Shown here: piece by piece, positions 42,920 through 51,746 of the stretch | Position numbering within the stretch: position 1 is the first letter of the stretch | How the letters are laid out: each line of letters begins with the position of its first letter | NCBI RefSeq assembly: GCF_030053135.1 | Contig: NZ_CP125652.1 | Span: forward strand, 3,652,501-3,716,500 | Direction: 5' to 3' | DNA: 64,000 nucleotides | DNA from: Rhizobium sp. BT04 | Lineage (GTDB): Bacteria; Pseudomonadota; Alphaproteobacteria; Rhizobiales; Rhizobiaceae | Made by a program: the position numbers and the translations under genes | Notes under the pieces: model-generated | Seen by the model: only the letters and a program-made list of their open reading frames with translations | What the model was told of the DNA's origin: nothing | The model's database searches: none

Positions 42920-44504
42920 TCGCTTGCTGCTCCAGCGGCGGTGGATCGTCGCCCATTCTCTGGAGCAACCACTTCTGGATGATCGGCACATCGGCATCGC
43001 CGAGATCATGGCCGCCGGGAATGACGTCGGAATCGACGGTGGCGCCCGAACTCTTCAACCGCTCTTCCAGCTCGCTCGCATATTTGCCGTAGGCATCCGT
43101 CTTGCCGCTGATGACGAGCAGATCCGTGCCCTTCAGATCGGCATGCGGATAGTCGCTGAGAACAGGCATGGAGCGCAGCAGCACCGCCTTGTGAACCAGG
43201 TTCGGGTGCAGGTAGAGCAGCGAGTTCAGCAGGTTGGCGCCATTGGAGTAACCGACATAGACGACCTTCTGCGGATCGAGCCCGTAGGATTTGACCGCAC
43301 CCTCGATGAAAGCTGCGAAGGCTTCCGCTTCGGTCTTGATGTCGTTTTGGTCGAAGGAGAAGGGGGTGATGCGCTTGTACCAGCGCGGAAAACCTTCCTC
43401 CGTCGCCCGGCCGCGCACGCCGAGCAGCGTCGCCCGCGGCGCCGCCTTGTTCAAGAGCGGCATCAGCGTCGTCTCATTGCCGCCGGAGCCGTGCAGCAGC
43501 ACGAAGACGCTGCCGTCGGGATCCGGGGGCGTATAGAAGCGATGGACGAAAGGCAGCTCGCGATAATTGATGCGCGGCTGGCCGGGCATTGAAAATTGCG
43601 GCAGCACCACCTTCAGGTCATGGAGATTGGTGATGGCTTCGGGCGGTACGAACAGCTTCGTCCCGAGCGCGGCATGTTCTTCATCGACGGCCATGCCCGG
43701 CTTGTCGGTGGCAAGCTCCACCAGCGTGCCGCCAGGCTCGCGGGCGTAAAGCGAGCGGAAATATTTGCGGTCGTGCATGTTGGTCGGCGATGCATCGGTG
43801 GCTTCGAGCGCCTTGCGGACGGACAGCAGCGTCTCCTCATCGGGCGCGCGGAAGGCGACGTGATCGACCGTGCCGGTGCCCGGCGCACCGGACCAGAAGC
43901 CGCGGGCATCGCGCACGTCGATGACGTCGCCGGATTGCGAAACCAGCCTGTCGATCGTGCCGCGGTTGGCCTGGAAGCGATAGCCGAAATGGCGCTCGAG
44001 GAAGCCGCGGCTCTCGGCGGGCCTCTCCGTCAGCATAGTTGCACCGCGCACCCGCTGGATGGCGTGCTCGACCGGGATCGAGGCGCCGTCCCAGACGGCC
44101 GGCGATGTCAGAGCCTTTGCGCCTGCGAGCTTGAGGATGATGTTGTCGGGGTCCTTCAGCCGGAGCACCGGTTCGCCGAATTCGTCGGCCGGCCCTTCCG
44201 AGCGCAGACCGAAGCTCATGGCGCGCGTCAGCCAGTAGCCGATGCTCGCAGGGTCGATCGACAGTGATATTTCGCTGATCTGGCCGTAGCCGGCCCGGCC
44301 GGGCGCGCCATCTTCCCAGGCGAGGAAGGTCAGGAGCGAACCCGGCGTGCCCGCCGCATCGCCGTAGAAGAGATGCAGTTGAGTCGCGTCCTCGTAACCG
44401 GCCGTCTGCTTGACAAGCCGCATGCCGAGAAAGCCTGCGTAAAAATCCACGTTCGCCTGCACTTTTCGAGTGACGGCGGTGACGTGATGTATGCCTGATA
44501 CCAT
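42885..44504 (-). CDS. Fusion of ring-cleaving-dioxygenase-like VOC protein and alpha/beta hydrolase (MhqO-MhqD-like)
   Basis: ATG 44504 has AGGA upstream and starts directly with MVSGIHHVTAVTR; 539 residues. Residues 1-305 form a tandem VOC (glyoxalase/extradiol dioxygenase) module: GIHHVTA (metal His), YAGFLGMRLVKQT, then GTVDHVAFRA (second His) and PGGTLVELATD (metal Glu), as in LinE/PcpA/MhqO-type ring-cleaving dioxygenases. Residues 330-520 form a carboxylesterase-type hydrolase: VLLHGSGGNE, GYSNGANLL (nucleophile Ser), and PGGHDLG (His). In Bacillus these are separate, quinone-induced proteins. The fusion predicts a two-step cleavage or quinone/electrophile detoxification enzyme. Confidence 0.85.
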   Translation of the reverse strand: MVSGIHHVTAVTRKVQANVDFYAGFLGMRLVKQTAGYEDATQLHLFYGDAAGTPGSLLTFLAWEDGAPGRAGYGQISEISLSIDPASIGYWLTRAMSFGLRSEGPADEFGEPVLRLKDPDNIILKLAGAKALTSPAVWDGASIPVEHAIQRVRGATMLTERPAESRGFLERHFGYRFQANRGTIDRLVSQSGDVIDVRDARGFWSGAPGTGTVDHVAFRAPDEETLLSVRKALEATDASPTNMHDRKYFRSLYAREPGGTLVELATDKPGMAVDEEHAALGTKLFVPPEAITNLHDLKVVLPQFSMPGQPRINYRELPFVHRFYTPPDPDGSVFVLLHGSGGNETTLMPLLNKAAPRATLLGVRGRATEEGFPRWYKRITPFSFDQNDIKTEAEAFAAFIEGAVKSYGLDPQKVVYVGYSNGANLLNSLLYLHPNLVHKAVLLRSMPVLSDYPHADLKGTDLLVISGKTDAYGKYASELEERLKSSGATVDSDVIPGGHDLGDADVPIIQKWLLQRMGDDPPPLEQQATKPRSETFGQP

Positions 44505-44588
44505 CTGGAGCAGTCCTGATTGAAGCGGCGTCGTCAGGAGCGCGAGTATGAAAGCTGCGAAGGTCATACCGTTGCCAATGACCATCGC

Positions 44589-46184
44589 TTAGTTTTGTTC
44601 CGCACAAAGCGCAAGCGAATCGCCGCGCTGCAGCAGCTCCAAATGTTCGACATCTTCGAGTGCCTCTTCCAGTTGCTGCAGGGTCGGCGGCTTGACCATA
44701 TAGGCGCGTGCGCCGAGATTTCGGGCCCGTCGCATGTCGGTCTCATCGCTTGAGGTGCTGAGAATGCAGACGGGAATTTGGCTGAGGCGGACATCGGCGG
44801 AAAGCGCATGCAGCACCTCGAAGCCGTCCATGATCGGCATGTTGATGTCGAGCAGCATCAGGTCGATCTGTGGCAGATCGGCGATGCCGGCGCGCTCTTC
44901 CAGCAGCCGCATCGCCTCGCGTCCGTTGGTGGCGACATGCAGGTTGAAATTCACCTTCTCCCGCCGCATCAGCTTGATCTTCAGAATCTGGATGTCGGCC
45001 GGGCTGTCTTCCACCAGCAGCACTTCGGCAAGCCTGCCGGGCCCTTCGCCCGGCTGCTCGGCGGGCTTGGCGCTGTGCGGCATGACCGATACGGCCGGCG
45101 GCTCGGGCCTCGCCTCGGCGAGCGGCACGTCGACAATGAAAGTGGCGCCCGGCCCATTTTCCGCCTCGCACCAGATCGCGCCGCCATGCAGCTGCGCGAT
45201 GCGGCGGCAGATGGCAAGGCCGAGCCCGGTGCCTTCGATGCCGCGGCCGACGAGACGCTTGAACGGCTGGAAGATCAGTTCGCGATGCTGAGGATCGATG
45301 CCAGGTCCGTTGTCACGCACGGTGAGACGGCACATGTCTCCATGCGCCTCGCCTGAGATCGTAACCTCGGGAATCTTCTGCTCGCAGTAGCGGACGGCAT
45401 TCGACACGAGGTTCTGCAGGAGTTGGGTCAGCAGCGTCGCATCGCCCATCACCTCCGGCAGCGTCCCGCGGATGATGACGGCGCCGCGGCTTTCGGTCTG
45501 CTGGCGCAGATTGTCCTCCACCTGATTAAGCACATCGGAGAGCGAGACTGGCGTCAGCTCCGGCCCGCCGGAGGCCTCGAGTCTGGTGAAGCCCGAGACC
45601 TTGACGATCAGGTCTTCCATATGGTCGGCGGCGCTGAGCACGTAATCGAGCAGTTCCCGGTCTTCGGCCGGAAGCGCCGATGACCCGTGCAGGATGCGGC
45701 TGAAGGATTTGATCGTCCTGAGCGGCTCCTTCAGGTCATGGGCCATGGCCCGTGTGAAGATCTCAAGCGATTGCCGCTTCTGCTCCAGCTGTGCTTCCAG
45801 CATGCCGTGCATGATGGCGTTCTGGATGCAGCGGTGCAGTGTTTCCGGCGACAGCGAATCCTTTGTCAGATAGTCGCGCGCGCCGCTCTTCATCACCTCG
45901 ACGGCGACGGTTTCGCTGCCCTGGCCAGTCAGCATGATGACGTTGGCGGCGGGATCGCGCTCCAGAATGTCGGCCAGCACGCCGAGCCCGTCGCGCCCCG
46001 GCAGCGAATAGTCGAGCAGAATGCAGTTCGGCCGTTTGCGGCTGTTCAGCGCCAGGCCCTCTTCACCCGTCTCCGCCTCCAGAACGGTATAGGCGGTGCT
46101 GGAGACGCGGCCCAATATGCGGCGATAGACCTCGCGATCGTCGATATTGTCGTCGATGATGAGAATGCTGCAGTCTTCCGCCAA
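44589..46184 (-). CDS. Hybrid histidine kinase with N- and C-terminal receiver domains
   Basis: A 531-residue cytosolic protein: receiver 1 (residues ~5-120; IIDDN, LLDYSLPG, LTGQG, TKDSL), a HisKA domain with the phosphorylatable His in FTRAMAHDLKEPLR near residue 150, an ATPase domain (LLQNLVSNAVRY N-box, DNGPGIDP, GTGLGLAICRRI) to ~360, and receiver 2 (~390-515; LLVEDSPAD, LLDINMPIMDG, LSTSS, VKPP). No membrane or PAS segment, so it is probably driven by phosphorylation of its own receiver. Third gene of a minus-strand signalling operon, 4 bases after the receiver gene. Confidence 0.92.
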   Translation of the reverse strand: MAEDCSILIIDDNIDDREVYRRILGRVSSTAYTVLEAETGEEGLALNSRKRPNCILLDYSLPGRDGLGVLADILERDPAANVIMLTGQGSETVAVEVMKSGARDYLTKDSLSPETLHRCIQNAIMHGMLEAQLEQKRQSLEIFTRAMAHDLKEPLRTIKSFSRILHGSSALPAEDRELLDYVLSAADHMEDLIVKVSGFTRLEASGGPELTPVSLSDVLNQVEDNLRQQTESRGAVIIRGTLPEVMGDATLLTQLLQNLVSNAVRYCEQKIPEVTISGEAHGDMCRLTVRDNGPGIDPQHRELIFQPFKRLVGRGIEGTGLGLAICRRIAQLHGGAIWCEAENGPGATFIVDVPLAEARPEPPAVSVMPHSAKPAEQPGEGPGRLAEVLLVEDSPADIQILKIKLMRREKVNFNLHVATNGREAMRLLEERAGIADLPQIDLMLLDINMPIMDGFEVLHALSADVRLSQIPVCILSTSSDETDMRRARNLGARAYMVKPPTLQQLEEALEDVEHLELLQRGDSLALCAEQN

Positions 46185-46188
46185 TCTG

Positions 46189-46614
46189 TCAGTCCTCGAG
46201 CGGCAGGATGGCGATTTCGAACCAGTATTCCTTCAGCCGCTGGATCGCCGCGAACAGCCCGTCGAGATCGACCGGCTTCTGCACATAGGTATTGGCGCCC
46301 AGCGCATAGCAGCCTTCGATGTCGCGCTCGTCGTCGGAGGTGGTCAGGATCACCACCGGGATTTTGCGCCAGCCGGCGTTCGATTTGATCGCCTCCAGCG
46401 TCTTGCGGCCGTCAAGGCCCGGCATGTTGAGATCGAGCAGGATCAGCCCCGGCTTCGGCACCATCGCCGCGAGCATGTCGAGCGCTTCCTGCCCGGAGGC
46501 CGCCCAGCGGATCGAATTGCGCAGGTTGGTGCGTTTGAAGGCGCGCATCGTTGCTTCGAAATCGTCTTCGCTGTCCTCGACGATCAGGATCGGTTGCGTG
46601 TCACGCTGCTGCAT
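46189..46614 (-). CDS. Single-domain response regulator (Rcp1-type)
   Basis: ATG 46614 gives 141 residues: ILIVEDSEDDFEAT at the start, phospho-acceptor in LILLDLNMPGLDG near residue 67, Thr in VILTTSDDE and Lys in YVQKPVDLDG. The spacing with an extended loop before the acceptor is like Rcp1 partners of phytochrome-class kinases. It overlaps the end of the upstream kinase gene by 14 bases and precedes the hybrid kinase by 4, so all three should be made together and likely form one relay. Confidence 0.9.
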   Translation of the reverse strand: MQQRDTQPILIVEDSEDDFEATMRAFKRTNLRNSIRWAASGQEALDMLAAMVPKPGLILLDLNMPGLDGRKTLEAIKSNAGWRKIPVVILTTSDDERDIEGCYALGANTYVQKPVDLDGLFAAIQRLKEYWFEIAILPLED

Positions 46615-48742
46615 TCTGCCCCTCGCGTTTTTTTCCCAGGGTGAAATAGAATGTGGTGCCGGCGCCGACCTCGGATTCCAGCCAGATATCGCCATTGTGC
46701 CGGGCGATGATCTTGCGGACGAAGGTGAGGCCTGCTCCGGTGCCGTCGTCGGAATCCTGCGACTTTTCCAGCCGTTTGAAAATGCGGAAAATGTCCTCAT
46801 GGAATTCCTGGGGTATGCCCTTGCCGTTATCCCTAACGAAAAACACGTTGCGGGCAACCGTGCCGTCCTTGCCGACGAACCGATCGAGATAGCCGATCGA
46901 AACGAGCGGAGCCGGCTTGTCATTGTATTTGATCGCATTGGTGATGAGATTGCGGAACACCTCGGTCAATCGCGGCGCGTCGCAGACCACATCCGGCAAC
47001 TGGCCGTCGATGATGACCTTGGCATGTCGCTCCTCCAGCAGGAGTTCCATCGTCGCGACGACATCCTTGACGATCAGGCCGATATCGGTGCGTTTGACCG
47101 CCAGCTGTTGCCGCCCGAGCCGGGAGAAGTAAAGAAGGTCGTTGACGAGTTTCTCCATCCGCTGGCTGAGGCGCACCAGCCGGTTCAGCCGGCGTACGCC
47201 GTCATCGTCGAGCTTGTCTTCATAGTCCTCCAGCAGGAACCGGGAGTGGTTGTGCAGGCCGCGCAGCGGTTCCTTGAGGTCATGCGAGGCGATATAGGCG
47301 AATTCGTCGAGGTCGTGGTTGCTGCGCTCGAGTTCGGCCGTATAGGCCTCGAGCTGGGCAAGCGTCGTTTTCATCCGCTCTTCCTGCCTGGCGCGCTCGC
47401 TGATATCACGCACGATACCGACGAAAATCCTCGTATCGCCGGTGGCGACGGCGCTGATGGAAACGTCGATCGGAAAGACGATGCCGCTCTTGCGTCGTCC
47501 GGAGACCATGCGTGTCGTGCCGATGATGCGCTCTTCGCCGGTCTGGCGGTAATGGGCGAGATAGCCGTCGTGCTCGGAATGGTAGGGTTCGGGCATCAGC
47601 ATCTTGATATTCTGACCGATCGTCTCCTGCGGAGAGTAACCGAACATGGTTTCGGCCGCTGGGTTGAAGCTCCTGATCGTTCCAGCCTCGTCGATGACGA
47701 TGACGGCATCGGGCGTGCCGCGCACCAGCGCGCCGAAGCGGACGCGCTCGGTTTCGAGGTTATGATTGTTGCGCATGAAATAAAAGACGAGGATGGCGAT
47801 CAGCCAGAGCGTCGCCGCCGTAATCGTGCGGTTGGCGATCTCCTGCCAGAACGCCGCCTCGTCGTGCCGGACGGCGAAGAAGCCGAGCATCAAAAGCACG
47901 GTGCAGGCAAAAGCGAAGAAAAGCGGCGCGTTCCTGTTGCCGAACCAGAGCGCCGTCAGCACCAGCGGCACATAGAGAATACCGTTGGCGACGCCGAGCG
48001 GCGTATAGAGATCGACGAGAAGGCCGGTGAAGCAGACCGCAGCCGGGATCCAGAGCGGGATCTGCGCCCGGTTTGCCGGCTGCATCCACCAGGAGCGGGC
48101 GAGAAGCCCCGAGCCGAAGATCACGATGCCGATCGCCGTATGCAGCGCCATCGCCGCATAGGGTCCCCAGCGGTAACCCTGTTCGGCTGATGTGACATAG
48201 CTGGCCAGGGCGATCATGCCGAGGGTGATGACGACATAGCTCGTCAATTCCTGCACCACCTGGCTTTTCCTCTCCGCGTGGAGAGCGAGCAGCAGCGAAA
48301 GATTGGCGATCAGGAAGACCAACGCCGTATTCGGCCCCATGCCGCCACCGATCTCAGCGATGAAATCGGGCGGAACCAGGAAGCGCGCGATCAACAGGTC
48401 GACATTGTGGAAAGTCCGCCCGATGGTGATGATTTCCACCAGCCGGGCCGCGGCGATCGCCGCGGCAAGCCCTGCCATGATCGTTGCTGCCAACCGAAAG
48501 CGACGGGCAGCCAGCGTCGAGGCCGCCAGCCCCAGGCCGGAAAGCACGAAGCAGAGCGCTGTGTTGAAGGCCATCGACGGAAAGCCGGGAACGAGCGAAA
48601 TGATCGCCTTGATCTGCAGCAGCCAGCCGGCAACAGCGCTCACCCCGAGAAGGACCATCAGGCAGCCAACCGCAATCGCGAAGCCACGGTAGCGCGACCG
48701 CCTCCGCTGGTCCTGAAGGTCCACGTTGCCCTTATCCTGCAC
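46601..48742 (-). CDS. Membrane-bound PAS sensor histidine kinase
   Basis: GTG 48742 is chosen because of a GAGGAGG Shine-Dalgarno 9 bases upstream; a TTG at 48799 is weaker. 713 residues: about eight to ten membrane helices up to residue ~335, an FixL-like PAS domain (FGALVRGTPDAVIVIDEAGTIRSFN.., FGYSPQETIGQN), a coiled linker, HisKA with EFAYIASHDLKEPLRG near residue 490, and a phytochrome-type ATPase (NLITNAIKYND, DNGKGIPQEF, GTGAGLTFVRKI). First gene of the operon with the receiver and the hybrid kinase. The signal is unknown; the membrane part resembles a MASE-like module. Confidence 0.9.
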   Translation of the reverse strand: MQDKGNVDLQDQRRRSRYRGFAIAVGCLMVLLGVSAVAGWLLQIKAIISLVPGFPSMAFNTALCFVLSGLGLAASTLAARRFRLAATIMAGLAAAIAAARLVEIITIGRTFHNVDLLIARFLVPPDFIAEIGGGMGPNTALVFLIANLSLLLALHAERKSQVVQELTSYVVITLGMIALASYVTSAEQGYRWGPYAAMALHTAIGIVIFGSGLLARSWWMQPANRAQIPLWIPAAVCFTGLLVDLYTPLGVANGILYVPLVLTALWFGNRNAPLFFAFACTVLLMLGFFAVRHDEAAFWQEIANRTITAATLWLIAILVFYFMRNNHNLETERVRFGALVRGTPDAVIVIDEAGTIRSFNPAAETMFGYSPQETIGQNIKMLMPEPYHSEHDGYLAHYRQTGEERIIGTTRMVSGRRKSGIVFPIDVSISAVATGDTRIFVGIVRDISERARQEERMKTTLAQLEAYTAELERSNHDLDEFAYIASHDLKEPLRGLHNHSRFLLEDYEDKLDDDGVRRLNRLVRLSQRMEKLVNDLLYFSRLGRQQLAVKRTDIGLIVKDVVATMELLLEERHAKVIIDGQLPDVVCDAPRLTEVFRNLITNAIKYNDKPAPLVSIGYLDRFVGKDGTVARNVFFVRDNGKGIPQEFHEDIFRIFKRLEKSQDSDDGTGAGLTFVRKIIARHNGDIWLESEVGAGTTFYFTLGKKREGQNAAA

Positions 48743-48936
48743 CCGTCGTTTCCTCCTCGCTTGGCGTCGCCATTTTTTCCGAAATCGAGGAATACTCAAT
48801 AGTCAGTGGCGGGCGGTGCCACGCTTTTCGCAAAACGATTTTTCGATAAGATGGATCGAATTTTCGTGAAATCGCGATATCGTGACGGTGAAGGACAACG
48901 AGGTTCATTCGAACAATATCCAAATCACGGTGCTGA

Positions 48937-49314
48937 ATGCCTACCATAATTTATGTCGACGACAGCAGGGATGATCTCTTCTATCTCGACTATATCCGCA
49001 GGAAGCAGCAGATAGAGGTCGATCTATTCTGTTTTTCGACCGCCGAGACGGCGCTGGCGGCGCTGGAACAGCGCGCGGCGGAAGGCTGGCCCCTGCCGGA
49101 ACTGCTGGTCGTCGATCTCTACATGCCGCTCGACAGCGGCATCGGCCTGGTGAGCAGGCTGCGCCGGGATGATCGTTTCAAAGCGATGCGGCTTGCTGTC
49201 TGCAGCGGATCGGATGCGGCCGAGGACCGGGCGCGCTCACTTGAGGCCGGCGCCGATGTCTATCTGGAAAAGCCGCTTGACCTCGCCAGGATTATTCTCA
49301 ATCTCGAGATGTAG
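48937..49314 (+). CDS. Single-domain response regulator
   Basis: A 125-residue receiver: IIYVDDSRDDLFYLD at the start, acceptor Asp in LLVVDLYMPLDSG near residue 58, Ser in VCSGSD and Lys in YLEKPLDL. No output domain. It is divergent from the membrane kinase gene with 194 bases between and could be an alternative target of the same kinases. Confidence 0.9.
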   Translation: MPTIIYVDDSRDDLFYLDYIRRKQQIEVDLFCFSTAETALAALEQRAAEGWPLPELLVVDLYMPLDSGIGLVSRLRRDDRFKAMRLAVCSGSDAAEDRARSLEAGADVYLEKPLDLARIILNLEM

Positions 49315-49786
49315 GAAACGGCGAAAGCCCGCTAAGCTGTTTCCTGTCCTTTGTCCAAGCCATATGACAAACCGAGATTGACAAGGTCGAGGACGCATCC
49401 CAAGATGCAACCGAAGCGAAGCAAATGCGACGCAAATTAAGCGCTGAGAGAACCGATCAACCCGCGTTCGCCGCCACGAACATCAGCCAACCCCTTAGCT
49501 GAATGGGTCTATCGGCTCTCTCGCGCTTACGTCTGGCACTGCCTTCTCGCATTCATGGATGTTGATGCGCGAAGATTTACGACACCCAGGTAAGAACTAC
49601 TGCCCCTCAGTAACCCGTGCATCACTTGTAGTTGAGATAGTTGATGATTTCCGCCTTAAATATCGAAAGTCCCCGTTTCGATATTCGTCATCAACCGTCT
49701 CGCAATTTTTGTAGCTCTTCGCGTTTAAGACGTATATCCCAAGATTTCGGGATTGGAGGCATTGGCGGAGGAGAGGAAGAGTGGGA
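49315..49786. other. 470-base gene-free region with a strong hairpin
   Basis: No open frame of note. The right half contains the long hairpin 49634-49701 and a second palindrome ATCCC-aagatttc-GGGAT at 49737-49754, both before the LuxR-type gene. The left part (49320-49600) shows nothing I can name. Confidence 0.5.
49634..49701. promoter_or_regulatory. Long stem-loop upstream of the LuxR-type regulator
   Basis: Two nested perfect arms: AATATCGAAA/TTTCGATATT (49659-49668 and 49676-49685, 7-base loop) and GTTGATGA/TCATCAAC (49640-49647 and 49688-49695), extended outward by GAGA/TCTC across a 2-base mismatch. It lies 85 bases before the LuxR-type start: a structured leader, small RNA or large operator. 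Confidence 0.6.
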
Positions 49787-50491
49787 ATGAACAATGTCCC
49801 GGCAATTCCCTTTCATGCCGGACCGGAGCTGAGTCGGGCGATCAACCGCACCGATTTTTTCCGTCTGCTGAAGTCGGCCGCGCAGCACTATAACTTCGAT
49901 AATTTCGCGCTGGCCCGCATTTCCGAGGCTTCGGCCCCTTTCGGTGAACGCGATATCGTCATCACCAATGTCGCCGACCGGCGTGTCGGCCTTTTCATCA
50001 CGACGTTGAAGGAAGCGCTCGGCACCGTCCGGGCAAAGTCCGCTCAGTTTCTGGCAACGCCGGTTCACGGCAGGAATGTGCGGCCGGAAGATTACCGGTC
50101 CGATCTCGTTTTCAACGAGTTCCAGAGTGGCGTCTTCCTGTTCATCCCGCTGTTCACCCCGGAAGGGCGGCGCTATTGTCTTGTGCTCAGCGGCGAGCGT
50201 CAGGAGCCGGATCAGAGCGAGATCGCCGACATGCTTCTCGACGCCATGCGCATTTTCGACAAGCTTTATGAGGAAATCCTGACGCCGGAAATGTCCGGAC
50301 GGCTGACCCACCGCGAATCGGAAATCGTCAAATGGACGAGCGAAGGCAAGACGTCGGCGGAGATCGCCATCATTCTCGGTCTCTCCGAACATACGGTCAA
50401 TTCGCACATCACCGCGGCCGCGCGCAAACTGGACGCCGTCAACCGCGTTCATATGGTGGCGATCGCCTTGCGGAATGGTTTGGTTACGTGA
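49787..50491 (+). CDS. LuxR-family transcriptional regulator (orphan, quorum-type domain organisation)
   Basis: ATG 49787 follows AGGAAG by 9 bases; GTG 49781 is possible. 234 residues: an N-terminal ~150-residue ligand-binding-type domain (SRAINRTDFFRLLKSAAQHYNFDNFALARI at its start) and a C-terminal GerE/LuxR helix-turn-helix (LTHRESEIVKWTSEGKTSAEIAIILGLSEHTVNSHITAAARKL, residues ~172-215). The N-domain resembles autoinducer-binding domains in length, but key Trp/Tyr residues cannot be confirmed by eye, and no synthase gene is near. It may respond to other signals, as VisN/VisR-type regulators do. Confidence 0.82.
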   Translation: MNNVPAIPFHAGPELSRAINRTDFFRLLKSAAQHYNFDNFALARISEASAPFGERDIVITNVADRRVGLFITTLKEALGTVRAKSAQFLATPVHGRNVRPEDYRSDLVFNEFQSGVFLFIPLFTPEGRRYCLVLSGERQEPDQSEIADMLLDAMRIFDKLYEEILTPEMSGRLTHRESEIVKWTSEGKTSAEIAIILGLSEHTVNSHITAAARKLDAVNRVHMVAIALRNGLVT

Positions 50492-50521
50492 AGCTGGTTT
50501 CGGGATTGGGGAATTGAGACG

Positions 50522-50959
50522 ATGATCACCGAAACGGGCCGAAGGAACGCCGTAAAGGTTCTCTTTGTCGACGACGAATTCATCGAATTCCGTGCGCTCA
50601 AGAAGAAGATCGCCGAGCTCTCCGAGCCGGCCGTCGAGGTCGAATATTCACCGTCTATCGGGGACGCGCTGGAAAAAATCCGCTTGGCGCGTTTCGATCT
50701 CATCCTGCTCGACAACCGCCTTCTGCCGAACGCCGATTTCCGCGAAACGGTGCCGGAACTGCGCGGCATCGGTTACACCGGCCCGATCGGCGTCGTCTCG
50801 ACCGATATATCGGGCGGCTATTTCCAGGAGTTCCCGAACTACGGCGTCGATTTTCGCATCGGCAAGGACGAGATCGATGCCCAGACGCTGCAGCACATCA
50901 TCCGCGAATATGTGACCTATGACGTCCCGGATTTTTGGAAGGACGATTACAGCATTTGA
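50522..50959 (+). CDS. Single-domain response regulator (divergent receiver)
   Basis: A 145-residue receiver: VLFVDDEFIEFR near residue 13, acceptor Asp in LILLDNRLLPN near residue 59, Thr in GVVSTDISG and Lys in FRIGKDEID. The usual MPxxDG after the acceptor is replaced by LLPNADF, and the C terminus extends past the fold with YDVPDFWKDDYSI. It follows the LuxR-type gene by 30 bases in the same direction, so the two are probably co-expressed; it may be a partner of the convergent kinase at 51030. Confidence 0.82.
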   Translation: MITETGRRNAVKVLFVDDEFIEFRALKKKIAELSEPAVEVEYSPSIGDALEKIRLARFDLILLDNRLLPNADFRETVPELRGIGYTGPIGVVSTDISGGYFQEFPNYGVDFRIGKDEIDAQTLQHIIREYVTYDVPDFWKDDYSI

Positions 50960-50960
50960 C

Positions 50961-51032
50961 CCTAAAGCGCGGCGCGATCTTCAGATTCGCCTGCCACTCG
51001 CATAACCACTGCACACTTTTGCGAGACGCTTA
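50961..51032. repeat. RIME-type palindromic element
   Basis: About 70 bases between convergent genes with CCTAAAGCGCGGCGCGATCT at the left and a complementary CGCTTAGG at the right, plus TCAGATTCGCCTGCC and CTGCACACTTTTGCG: the wording of a shortened rhizobial RIME element. The stop codon of the kinase gene lies at its right edge. Confidence 0.65.
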
Positions 51033-51746
51033 GGCAATCGGAAGGCGGATGATGAAGCGGCTGCCGCTTGCATCCGAATGTTCCAGGCTGATATTGCCGC
51101 CAAGTGCCGTCAGAAACTCCCGCGCCGTCGTCAATCCGAGGCCGGCGCCCTGGACCGCTCCCGCCTTCGGCAATTTCCAGAAAGGCTCGAATATCCGCTC
51201 GCGATAGGCAGTATCGATGCCCGGGCCATTGTCGGAGATCCGGATGAACCAATCCGTGCCCTTTCGCTCCGCCGCAATCGTCACATGTGGCGGCGCTTCG
51301 CCGCGATAAATGAGGGCATTGGTCAGCAGATGCCGCAGCACCAGCCCGAGCAGGGCGGCGTCGGTGCGGATGGAGGGCAGGCCTTCGCTTTCAAGCGTCG
51401 CATCGCTAACCCCAGTTTCGTCGGTCAGCTCGCCCCAGACATTTTCGGAGAGCGCCTGCAGATCGACCTCTTCAGGTGTCACCTGAGGTGCTCCGCCCGC
51501 AAGGCTCATCAATGCCTTGGTGAGGCGTTGTGCGGCTTGCGCCTTCTCCATGATCATCCTGAGGCTCTGAAGCTGTTCGCCGTCGAGCGTTTCCTCGAGA
51601 TCGTCGAGCAGCAGCTCGGCATACATGGCGATATGGCGGAGCGGCGATTGCAGGTCGTGCGAGGCGGTCGCGAGAAATCGTTTGATGCGCTCCTCGCTGT
51701 CGCCGGCAATATTGGTTTCCGATGGTCTCGTCGGGTCGGATGACAT
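51030..51746 (-). CDS. Soluble histidine kinase without sensor domain
   Basis: A 238-residue protein that is only HisKA plus ATPase: FLATASHDLQSPLRHIAMYAELLL with the phospho-His near residue 29, an N-box-like LVLRHLLTNALIY, DNGPGIDTAYRERIFEPFW, and GAGLGLTTAREFLTALGG. The 22 residues before HisKA are polar. Lacking input and membrane parts, it must be controlled by a partner, possibly the receiver at 50522, whose gene is convergent (71 bases apart). Confidence 0.87.
   Translation of the reverse strand: MSSDPTRPSETNIAGDSEERIKRFLATASHDLQSPLRHIAMYAELLLDDLEETLDGEQLQSLRMIMEKAQAAQRLTKALMSLAGGAPQVTPEEVDLQALSENVWGELTDETGVSDATLESEGLPSIRTDAALLGLVLRHLLTNALIYRGEAPPHVTIAAERKGTDWFIRISDNGPGIDTAYRERIFEPFWKLPKAGAVQGAGLGLTTAREFLTALGGNISLEHSDASGSRFIIRLPIA

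Noticed and set aside
46319..48190. Plus-strand frame of 623 codons
   Set aside because: Antisense to the receiver and PAS kinase genes; the translation has no domain and mirrors their codon bias.
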